NCBI GenBank assembly: GCA_965217175.1 | Contig: OZ244251.1 | Location: 248,001-312,000, forward strand | From: Bin87 sp965217175 | GTDB taxonomy: Bacteria > Chloroflexota > Dehalococcoidia > Lucifugimonadales > UBA3495 | Direction: 5' to 3' | Length of the DNA: 64,000 bases | Shown: positions 46,704 through 54,661 of the stretch, piece after piece | Numbering within the stretch: position 1 is the first letter of the stretch | How the letters are laid out: every line of letters starts with the position of its first letter | Made by a program: the position numbers and the translations under genes | The notes under the pieces: model-generated | What the model was told of the DNA's origin: nothing | Database searches by the model: none | The model's input: the letters and a program-made list of their open reading frames with translations, nothing else

Positions 46704-48725
46704 CTATCCTCGCCCGTTCCGCAGCAGGCGTCCGGGCATTGCACCAGTGGGCTCGCCGTCCTCAAAGGTGATTTCGCCGTTCACCAGCGTCCAGCGGTAG
46801 CCCTTGGCCTTCTGGATGCGGCGCCACTCGCCGCCGGGCAGGTCCTCGGCCACCTCGGAAGGCAGCACTTCCAGCTTCTCGAGATCATAGATGACCACGT
46901 CCGCCGGCGCGCCCTCGCGCAGCGCCCCCCGGTCCTGGAATCCGCCAAAGTGGGCCGGCAGATACGATAGCTTGAAGTGGGCGTCCTCCAGCGTGATGAC
47001 CTGTTCGTCTCGCACCAGCCAGGCCAGCATATCCGTCGGATAGATGCCGGCGGTCAGGAACTTGACGTGCGCGCCGCCGTCGGAAACGCCGGCAACGACG
47101 TGGTTGGAGTCCAGCACCTCCGCCGTATACTGCGCCACATCGCGGCCCTGAGTGTCGGCGTAGAACTCCGTCGCCAAGTCGTCCTCCACGCACATGTCCA
47201 GCAGCGCGTCGATAACGTGCTTGCCCTGCTCGTCGGCGATTTGCTGAACGGTCAGGCCGGCCTGCGGGCTGGAGGCCTCGGTCTCGTCCGGCGCCAGAGC
47301 AATCATGCGCCCATCGACGACGTTGACGACGAACGACTTCAAGCGCAGCTCGCCGTTGGTGATGCAACGTCCGCCGTCGTGCTCGTACTCGTAGCCGTGG
47401 GTATCGCAGACGAACTTGTCTCCTTCATCATCCACGCAACCGCCCTGGTGCGGGCAGACCACCGACAGCAGCTTGTAGCCGTCCCGGGTGTTGACCAGGA
47501 AGTAGTCTGCGCCGTTGACATTGACCTTGGCAGGCATCCGGGTGAAGTCGGCCTCAGCGCCGATGTCAATCTTCACCTTGCGGGTCATTACCTGGAGGCT
47601 ACCCACGGAGCCGGGGGTGACCTGGGTGGGACGCCGGCCTGAGTCCCATTCTTCCTTCAGCTCCCGGCGCATCTCCGGATCAGACATCTTGGCCTTCCTG
47701 GTGGCCTTGTCGCCCAGAGTGACTTCGCGCCACATGGGAGTGTCGTCGAACAGGTTCCAGTCTTCGAAGGTGAGTTCGAATCCGCCGCGGCGGGTGTTGC
47801 CTTGTCCATAAACCCGCAGGCCACGCTCAGCGCAACTCTCGAGCCAGCGGATGCGCTCGCGGTGCTGTTCGGGATGTACGGAGTTGGGAGATACCGTCTG
47901 GTACAGCACTGGGCGGGTTGAAACTTCGGCCACCTTTTCAAAGAATAAGCGGGCCCCTTCGCCCAAAGGTCGCCCTTCCTCGCCGGTCTCCTGGTAGGCC
48001 AACTCGATGAATCCCTCGTCCCGGTCGGCCAGCACCTTGGCGAAGGTCAGTACCTCGTGTTCGGACAGCATATCGGTAATCATCGGGGTGCCGTCGTAGT
48101 CACGCTGCACCGAGTTCACCCCCAGCACCTGAGCCGACCAGCCGCAGGCGCCATGATCCATGGCCTCGTGGATGAGCCGCACCATTTCCTGTAGCTCGTC
48201 CTCCGTGGGACGGCGCTGCTTGGCCTCGTCCCAGCCCATGACCCAGGCGTAGAGCGGCGTCAGCGGCACGTAGGTCAGGCAGTTCACGCCCTTGGGAGTG
48301 TTGGCGAGGCTGTCGATGAAGTCGGGGAACGTGATCCAGTTCCACGGCATCCCTTCCTTCATTGCGTCGTAGGGGATGGCCTCGTTGCGAGTCATGCTGA
48401 GCATCGCCCGGTCCTGGTCCTCCACCCGCGACGGCGCAAAGCCGAACCCGCAGTTGCCCAGGGCCACGGACGTAACGCCGTGCCAGCCCGACAGGGTGCA
48501 GTAGGGGTCCCAGAAAATCTGGGCGTCGTAGTGGGTGTGCAGGTCAACAAACCCCGGCGCCACAATCAGCCCTGCGGCGTCGATTACTCGTTCGGCGGTG
48601 CCGCCGTTCAGCCCGCCAATCTTGGCGATCCTGCCGTCCTTGATGGCAATGTCGCTCACGTACCGCGGCGTCCGCGTCCCGTCGACTATGGTACCCTTCC
48701 TGATAATAATGTCGTAATTCGCCAT
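46704..48725 (-). CDS. Amidohydrolase (D-aminoacylase-like) with inserted Rieske [2Fe-2S] domain
   Basis: The 673-residue protein has an amidohydrolase/D-aminoacylase barrel with HTH at 63-65 and GNCGFGFAP (C92) for metal binding, and D549 in VSDGGAH for catalysis. After the usual region FELTFEDWNLFDDTPMWREV the barrel is interrupted at about residues 380-480 by a complete Rieske domain: C424-P-H426 and C440-D-T-H443 bind a [2Fe-2S] cluster. The barrel then resumes with LTVQQIADEQGKHVIDALLD. The normal family is about 570 residues. At VLYQTV a usual His ligand is absent. The reading frame is intact, so the fusion appears real; its role is unknown. Confidence 0.9.
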   Translation of the reverse strand: MANYDIIIRKGTIVDGTRTPRYVSDIAIKDGRIAKIGGLNGGTAERVIDAAGLIVAPGFVDLHTHYDAQIFWDPYCTLSGWHGVTSVALGNCGFGFAPSRVEDQDRAMLSMTRNEAIPYDAMKEGMPWNWITFPDFIDSLANTPKGVNCLTYVPLTPLYAWVMGWDEAKQRRPTEDELQEMVRLIHEAMDHGACGWSAQVLGVNSVQRDYDGTPMITDMLSEHEVLTFAKVLADRDEGFIELAYQETGEEGRPLGEGARLFFEKVAEVSTRPVLYQTVSPNSVHPEQHRERIRWLESCAERGLRVYGQGNTRRGGFELTFEDWNLFDDTPMWREVTLGDKATRKAKMSDPEMRRELKEEWDSGRRPTQVTPGSVGSLQVMTRKVKIDIGAEADFTRMPAKVNVNGADYFLVNTRDGYKLLSVVCPHQGGCVDDEGDKFVCDTHGYEYEHDGGRCITNGELRLKSFVVNVVDGRMIALAPDETEASSPQAGLTVQQIADEQGKHVIDALLDMCVEDDLATEFYADTQGRDVAQYTAEVLDSNHVVAGVSDGGAHVKFLTAGIYPTDMLAWLVRDEQVITLEDAHFKLSYLPAHFGGFQDRGALREGAPADVVIYDLEKLEVLPSEVAEDLPGGEWRRIQKAKGYRWTLVNGEITFEDGEPTGAMPGRLLRNGRG

Positions 48726-49085
48726 CAGTGTCTCCTTATTGAAATCGTACTCGGAGATGAACTCGGGATGTAATGACGAAATACGTTAGCATTTCATCCT
48801 GGCCCCAGTCTAAATTACCGTCATCACCGATGTCAATAATTTTTATTCGTACTAAGCTGGACATTGTATGTTCAAGCCGCGTAGGTGAGCCGACGAGCCC
48901 GACGTACAATTCGAAAGGGGCTTTTTCGCGGACGCCATCCGGTCCTCTACTTTGTACATCTAGACGGCGTACGCTAGCGAGTCGAGCATCCTATGCTACA
49001 AGATGCGTGGGATTTTTATCGATTCGTGCTCACGCTCGGACGTCATAAAAGTTCCCTGTTGCACCCGACAGTGGGGTGACGCTCC
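48726..49085. other. Intergenic region
   Basis: About 360 bases, moderately AT-rich, upstream of the Rieske-amidohydrolase on its strand; its promoter should be here. No gene or clear repeat is seen. It runs into the structured RNA-like segment. Confidence 0.4.
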
Positions 49086-49560
49086 GCGACGGGCAGGCTC
49101 TGGCCGTTGGTCCGACCAACGGTGAAACCAGCCCGAGTGACCGGAGAACAGCGTTGCCAGGGCAGAAGCTCTGGCAACGCTGACTGTGTGTCTCAACCAG
49201 AAATCAGCAAGTGCAAACTTGCTGAACCTGAATGTAGACACGCCTTAGCAGAGCGTCGGTCAGTTGACGAGGCGACTAAGGTCGCCGATAGACCGTCGTG
49301 AGCCGTCTGGGAGCTAAACCCGAATCCACCGAAGGGACGCAGTCGCGCCGGCCAAGGCAGGGATGAGAGGTTCGGGAAAGAGGCTGCAGAGCCTTGATCC
49401 GTAGAGATTCGGCTGGGTGCGGAGAGTGAGCGCCGCGGACAGAGGTTGTTGACGACCGAAGGTGATTGCGGAGGGGGAGATCAGCTGGGCAGATGGCAGC
49501 AGTAGACACACTGGTCCCAGCCTGGCGCGGGACAGCCAAGCCTGTGGATAGTCTGGCGGA
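49086..49560 (+). ncRNA. Structured RNA-like segment, possible group II intron 5' remnant
   Basis: Several perfect helices lie in tandem: CCGTTGGT/ACCAACGG (49104-49122); CAGCGTTGCCAG/CTGGCAACGCTG (49149-49182); GTGTCT/AGACAC (49188-49193 with 49236-49241) enclosing CAGCAAGT-GCAA-ACTTGCTG (49205-49224) with a GNRA loop; and CCTTAG/CTAAGG further on. GTGTG at 49186 is a group II intron 5' end consensus, and it starts three bases after a terminator-like hairpin, where class C introns insert. No domain V, reverse transcriptase or 3' end is seen; IS1380 sequence follows. An OMEGA/HEARO RNA is an alternative. Confidence 0.4.
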
Positions 49561-49787
49561 CGGATCAGGCGCGGTCAGGGAGGGAGTGGGAGGGCGCGCA
49601 GTCTCGCCAGAGCGCTGCTGAACTGGTTCTGCCAGGGCCAGCCCTGGGGCAGATGCAGGGTGAGACGCCGGGCCGAGCGGGTGAGCCGTCCGGCCAGAGA
49701 GAAGAAGCGCCGACTGAGGGTCTTGGTGGTGATCACGTGCTCGCCCAGGCCGACGCGCGTTGTCCAGCGAGCCAGATTGTGCGCCAT

Positions 49788-49818
49788 GACCCCGTATCGA
49801 GTACGGGGCAGGCTCTGG
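49788..49818. repeat. Short palindromic repeat inserted in transposase, copy A
   Basis: ACCCCGTATCGAGTACGGGG followed by CAGGCTCTGG interrupts the transposase reading just before AHNLARW. It is the inverse orientation of copy B at 49903-49932 and is related to the unit at 33314-33339. Confidence 0.7.
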
Positions 49819-49902
49819 ACGGCCAGCCAGGCCCCCTTCGGCAGGCTCAGGATTGGCGGGGAAACGGCCCGAGGGGAGGTGATTGAGCCCGACGCCGTAC
49901 TT

Positions 49903-49932
49903 CAGAGCCTGCCCCGCACTTGATGCGGGGTC
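49903..49932. repeat. Short palindromic repeat inserted in transposase, copy B
   Basis: CAGAGCCTGCCCCGCACTTG followed by ATGCGGGGTC lies between codons for AIRD and KYGVGLNHL and adds PASSAGQAL in frame. It differs from copy A by a few bases. Confidence 0.7.
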
Positions 49933-51144
49933 GCGGATGGCGTTCTCGATCTCGGCGTGGCGGCGATGGTCGGCCTCGAGGTACAGGGTATCTCCGTCCC
50001 GGTCGGTGATGAAAGCGTGCTAGCTGTAGTTGGCGAACAGCGCCAGTTGGGAGCCGGGCGTGGGCTTGACCCGGCGTACGATGAGCCGCACGGTTGCGGC
50101 GTCGGGCTTGCTCTCGAAGGGTACATACGTGGTCTCGGCCACGTCAGCGGCGCCCTCCATCCAGTAGGGGATGGGCGTCCAGTCCGCCTCGGGTATGGCG
50201 TCGATCTGGCTGCGCAGGCTCGCGTGCTGGCGGACGGTGATTGAGCAGCGGACGTCCTTATCGCGGCAGACGGCGACGATGGCATGGGCGTAGAAGCCGC
50301 TGTCGGCCCGCACCGTGAGTTGACCCGTGGCACCGGCGTGGCGCACCCTACTCACCGTCTCCCGCAGGAAGTGGCGGCGCCCCGAGCGGTGTTGGCGCGG
50401 CCCTGGCGCAGCCGTGCCATCAACACGTCACCGGTTCCGGCGGCCACGGCCAAGATCGGGTGATAGCCCCGTTGGCCGGCGTAGTTGTGGCGTTGCGCAC
50501 CCTCCTTGCACAGCCCAAAGGTCTCGCAGACGGTGGAGTCCAGGTCGATGGTCAACGGTCCGTCGCCGGGTCCGGCATCAGTAGCCCAGGACTGGGCCAG
50601 CAACTCCCGGCTCACCCGATCCAACTGGCGCACGTGACCCCACCGGAAGCTGCGCAGGAAGGTCCCCAGGGTGGACGGCGCCTTGACCACGCCGCCGATG
50701 GCGCCAGCGGTTCCGCCGGTGCGCAACACGTCGGCGTCGTCGATGCAGTCGCCACCGGCCAGCGCCGACGCCACCAGGGTCAGCATCTTGTCGCCAGTGT
50801 TGGCTCGCCCAGGGGCCCGGTCCAGGTCAACGTGGCGATCCACCAGTTCCCCCAGTCCCAGATGGTGGGCCAAGGTGATCGGCAACAGCAATCCGGCATT
50901 GGCTACCAGGCGGCGGTCATCAAAGGCAACGTGGATGCGGTCAGGCTGCTCAGGTGGTAGCTTCTGATGGGTGCTCCTGTTTTCGGGTCGGTTTTATGTT
51001 TCAAAAACCATTATACCCGAAGCCGGGAGCACTCTCTTACACCTTCAACACACCGCCACATTCATCTCTTCGGTGGATTGGGGGGTTAGTGGTATCGTTG
51101 GTCACGATGCTCATTTCGTTGCCGTCGGCCGCCATGGAGAGAAG

Positions 51145-51864
51145 ATGAACGCCTTCAAGTTTTTTGCCTTCGTTGCATTTCTGACGTTGTCATTGGCCGT
51201 GGTGGCCTGCAGCGGCGCTCCGACCGCGGGAACTTCTCCAGGTCAAGGCCCCGTGATCAGTTCCGCCGCCCCGGCCGAGGTTGCCCAGCCCGCCTGCAGC
51301 GTCACTCCCCTACAAACCGAAGGGCCATACTACTTTGATGCTGGCCAGGTCCGCCGTGATATCACCGAGGGGAAGCCGGGTACGCCACTTCTAGTCGCGG
51401 TACACTTGGTGGAAGCGGGTTCGTGCGCGCCGATTCGCGACGCTGTGGTGGACATCTGGCACCCCGATGCGGCAGGCCAGTATTCCGGATACCGTCGACA
51501 GGGCGACGATGGCACCGACACCTCGGGCGAGACCTTCTTGCGCGGGAAGCAGATCACTGACGCGAACGGACTCGTTGAGTTCGAAACCATCTACCCTGGC
51601 TGGTATCCAGGTAGGACCGTTCACATCCATTTCAAAGCTTATGAGGACGACCGGAGTTTCGTGACCTCACAGATGTACTTCCCCGATGACATCACCGACG
51701 TCATCTACCTGGCAGAACCCTACTCGGCACGAGGTCCCCGCAGCACGACGAATGAGAACGATGGCATTCTCATGGGTGACCCAGCTAAACGCGCTCTGCT
51801 GGGACACTTGACGCAAGACGGGGACAGATACGTGGTTTCGCTGACTATAGGCGTCGTGCGTTGA
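51145..51864 (+). CDS. Intradiol dioxygenase-like lipoprotein
   Basis: The 239-residue protein has a lipoprotein signal (FLTLSLAVVAC) and an intradiol ring-cleavage dioxygenase-like domain: TEGPYYFD, VDIWHPDAAGQYSGY (a Tyr ligand), and YPGWYPGRTVHIHFKA (His ligands HIH). Cytoplasmic relatives open catechol rings with non-haem Fe(III). A surface-anchored version may act on extracellular aromatics. I start at the ATG at 51145 (MNAFKFF); upstream frame is IS-derived. The gene follows the IS1380 remnant. Confidence 0.85.
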   Translation: MNAFKFFAFVAFLTLSLAVVACSGAPTAGTSPGQGPVISSAAPAEVAQPACSVTPLQTEGPYYFDAGQVRRDITEGKPGTPLLVAVHLVEAGSCAPIRDAVVDIWHPDAAGQYSGYRRQGDDGTDTSGETFLRGKQITDANGLVEFETIYPGWYPGRTVHIHFKAYEDDRSFVTSQMYFPDDITDVIYLAEPYSARGPRSTTNENDGILMGDPAKRALLGHLTQDGDRYVVSLTIGVVR

Positions 51865-52028
51865 GTCGACCCTTAGTTAGTTGCCCTGCGGCGCGCGAGC
51901 TAAGATCCAGCCCTCACGTTGGAATGCAGCCTGTTCATGATTGCGGATGCCGGAAACGGTGTGGCCGCCCGGGCGGCGTATCGCGCTGCTCAGCTGCTAT
52001 AGTAAGGACTTGATCTGACAGAGGCGAA

Positions 52029-52378
52029 TCAACTGACAGCCGTATGTTCCCGGGTCGTGGTGTCCGGCTGGTCGGCTCCTCGGCTCAGGTCTTTAGCTAG
52101 CGCCAGGTGCTTGCTCGCCTGGAAGGACTCCCAGGGGGTCTTTCCGTAGCAGTACCGTCCCAAGTGAGGCCTTTCCCGGTTGTAACTCTCCAGCCAGGCG
52201 TCCAGGTCCACCTGCAACTCCTCCAGGTCACGGTACAGTTTCTTCCTAAACAGCAGACTGTAGCATTCATCCTGCAGGGTCTTGTGGAACCGATCGCAGA
52301 TGCCGTTGGTCTGGGGGTGGTTAGCCTCGGTCCGGGAGTGGTCGATGTCCTCGGTCGGAACGTAGTGCATAACCAGGG
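52029..52378 (-). pseudogene. IS3/IS481-type transposase C-terminal remnant
   Basis: The frame reads NHPQTNGICDRFHKTLQDE and RKKLYRDLEELQVDLDAWLE and YNRERPHLGRYCYGKTPWE, the end of the integrase core of IS3-like transposases with the catalytic Glu region. The N-terminus is missing and the break lies within a few bases of the truncated ImmA-type gene. Confidence 0.85.
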
Positions 52379-52508
52379 GGCAGACACCATCTACTCCATA
52401 CCTTTCTTGAACGCGGTGGCAGGCAGTGCGTCCGCGTCGGCCACCTTGAGCGCACGCCGCACCACGTCAACAGATACGGCTTGGGCCAGTGAGATCTGGG
52501 TGGGCGTC

Positions 52509-53099
52509 ATGCCCAACTACCGGTCGGGAACGGTGAACTCGGACTTCTTGCGCTCGGTCGTCAAACTCAGCCCTTCGGAAGATGGCCCCGCCCGGGCCAG
52601 AGTTTATCTGGCGGAGCACGGCATCGCCCTGGAAATCGTGAGGCATCTACCGAAAACGCACCTGGATGGCGCCGCTTTGTTGCTCACCGACGGACGTCCA
52701 GTGATCGGAATGACATTGCGTTATGACCGGATCGACAACTTCTGGTTCACGCTGCTGCATGAGTTGGCCCACGTCGGGCTGCACCTGGACGGCTCGGACG
52801 GCGACACCGCTTACGTGGACGATCTTAGCCTGCGCAACCTCGAAGGCGCCGCCGGCGACTCCACCGAACGCGACGCCGACCGCTGGGCGGAGGAAGCTCT
52901 GATTCCCGACGAAATCTGGCAACCCTACACGGCCGTAGACCACCTCTCCCCGATGATGGTCCTGGATGCGGCCTGGGAAGCGGGTGTCCATCCTGCGATA
53001 GTAGCCGGACGAGTGCGCCATCAGACCGGCAACTACCGCCTGCTCACCCAGTTCGTAGGAACCGGCGAGGTGCGTCGGCATTTCGAGGAGTATGCATGA
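52509..53099 (+). CDS. ImmA/IrrE-type metallopeptidase, N-terminally truncated
   Basis: The product has the M78 zinc peptidase motif HELAHVGLHL and the preceding GTVNSDFLRSVVKLS and HGIALEIVRHLPKTHLDGAA segments of HigA/ImmA-like proteins, which normally begin with an XRE helix-turn-helix. That N-terminus is absent here: sequence upstream of about 52400 is the IS3 remnant. I place the start at the ATG at 52509 as the first codon in the conserved part. Such peptidases cleave repressors in mobile-element or toxin control. It overlaps the next gene by ATGA and is probably an IS-damaged regulator. Confidence 0.7.
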   Translation: MPNYRSGTVNSDFLRSVVKLSPSEDGPARARVYLAEHGIALEIVRHLPKTHLDGAALLLTDGRPVIGMTLRYDRIDNFWFTLLHELAHVGLHLDGSDGDTAYVDDLSLRNLEGAAGDSTERDADRWAEEALIPDEIWQPYTAVDHLSPMMVLDAAWEAGVHPAIVAGRVRHQTGNYRLLTQFVGTGEVRRHFEEYA

Positions 53100-53980
53100 C
53101 CCAACACCCCCAAGGTGACCCTTCCAAGAAGCGCCAATCCGCGACCAACAAGCGGCTCACCATGGCTCTCGTGTACGACTTCGACGGCACGCTGGCCCCG
53201 GGCAATGTTCAGGAACCACAATTCATCCCCAACATCGGTATGAAACCCGCTGATTTCTGGGAAGAAGTATCCGATCTGGCGCGGGAGAATCGCGCCGATT
53301 CTGTCCTCATGTACATGCACCTGATGCTCAAGAAAGCCGCCGCCGCCAATGTGCCGGTTCGCCGTGAGGACTTCGGTGAACGCGCTCAGAAGGTTGAATT
53401 CTTCAAAGGAGTCAAGGAATGGTTCGGGCGGATCAATGCCTATGGGAAGCAGGAAGGGGTGCAAATCGAGCACTGCATCGTTTCTTCCGGTAACGCCGAA
53501 ATCATCGAAGCAACGCCCATCGCCAGGGAGTTCAGCCAGATCTACGCATCCAAATTCCTGTTCGACCCAAATGGCGTGGCGATTTGGCCCGCCTTGGCGA
53601 TCTACTACACGACCAAAACTCAGTACCTGTTCCGCATCAACAAAGGAGCCCACGACCTCAGCGACGACACGTTGATCAATCAATTCGTGGAGAAAGGCGA
53701 ACGCCCGATCCCGTTCGAGAATATGGTCTATCTAGGCGACGGCTCGACAGATGTCCCCTGCTTCAGGTTGGTAAAGGAACAGGGAGGTTTGTCCATTGCA
53801 GTCTATAAACCAAACACCAAAGGAGCGCACGACAGGGCTAAGGAGTTCGTCCGGGACGGCAGGGTCCACTGTGTAGCGCGGGCTGACTATACCGAGGGCA
53901 GCGACCTGGACCTAATCGTGAAAGCCAACATCTTCTCATTAGCAGCTCGCGCCGACCTAACGAGGAAACTTGTTGGATGA
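53096..53980 (+). CDS. HAD superfamily hydrolase
   Basis: The 294-residue protein has all HAD motifs: YDFDGTL (nucleophile and acid/base Asp), SSGNAEI (motif II Ser) and LGDGSTDVPCFRLV (motif IV), with a probable motif III Lys between. It resembles phosphoserine phosphatase-like enzymes with a helical cap. The ATG at 53096 overlaps the ImmA-type stop by four bases; MALVYD at 53162 is an alternative start. ImmA-HAD pairs in defence islands are a known pattern, but the role here is open. Confidence 0.85.
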   Translation: MTQHPQGDPSKKRQSATNKRLTMALVYDFDGTLAPGNVQEPQFIPNIGMKPADFWEEVSDLARENRADSVLMYMHLMLKKAAAANVPVRREDFGERAQKVEFFKGVKEWFGRINAYGKQEGVQIEHCIVSSGNAEIIEATPIAREFSQIYASKFLFDPNGVAIWPALAIYYTTKTQYLFRINKGAHDLSDDTLINQFVEKGERPIPFENMVYLGDGSTDVPCFRLVKEQGGLSIAVYKPNTKGAHDRAKEFVRDGRVHCVARADYTEGSDLDLIVKANIFSLAARADLTRKLVG

Positions 53981-54604
53981 ACCGTAGCTAATCTGTATGT
54001 TAGGCCATAATTCTTTCGAGGTTTCCCGGCAACCGTTGCCGGTCATGGCTCAATCTAGACCACCTTGCCGCTTTGACCATGAAATGCATCCCGATTCCTG
54101 CAAACCAATTGGTGTTCAACGGCTTGGGAAAATAGGTTCACAACACCCGTGAACGAAATATGTTCCCTGGTGGCATAGACTATACCTCGAAAGCGGCTAG
54201 GGTCGAGCACTTTCCATGACCGAGAACATCGGGTCCTGCGAGACCGTCGACGCATGGTTCCACGGTATGCTGTAGCGCTCCGGTGCTGATGTCCCGGTTG
54301 TTTCACGTGTAATAACAAACGCGATGGATCTCGACCACGAAATCGACTGGCACGATTGCGATGGGCCCAAGGACTAGGTTACCTTCCGGGACCAACGCTC
54401 CGACGCGAGTCGGCATGGGTGGCACCGGGATGTGCTCAAGTGTTCCCAAGCCGACCTCAACGATTCCAGACGTCGTAATTCGCGGGACCCGAGCTCTGAA
54501 CGATACTATGAGCGCGCGAAAACCTCGGATTAAAGTCGGTATCCAACACGGATTGAATCCAAACGGGTGGCGGCCGCGCCCGCTTTCGAGTGAACTGCGG
54601 ACGT
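53981..54604. other. Intergenic region upstream of mcrB
   Basis: About 620 bases with no supported gene; short frames have no start signals. A putative extended -10 at 54605-54613 closes the region and should drive mcrB. Confidence 0.4.
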
Positions 54605-54613
54605 TGCTACAAT
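54605..54613 (+). promoter_or_regulatory. Putative extended -10 promoter of mcrBC
   Basis: TGCTACAAT lies 48 bases before the ATG at 54662 and is identical to sites at 32-40 and 24976-24984. It would start transcription near 54620. Confidence 0.35.
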
Positions 54614-54661
54614 AGTGAATCGAGAACCTCTACAACATCGGGCGGCACCAGAAGGTTAGAT

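Larger units (their letters stand above)
49575..50960 (-). pseudogene. IS1380-family transposase, frameshifted and repeat-interrupted
   Basis: The remnant reads IHVAFDDRRLVANAG near the start, GDCIDDADVLRTGGT, LTIDLDSTVCETFG (first catalytic Asp), GQLTVRADSGFYAH (second Asp), EADHRRHAEIENAIRD and NLARWTTRVGLGEHV at the end, all IS1380-type. A frameshift near 50370 splits it. Three short insertions of palindromic repeat sequence lie between 49788 and 49935. It is inactive. Confidence 0.85.
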
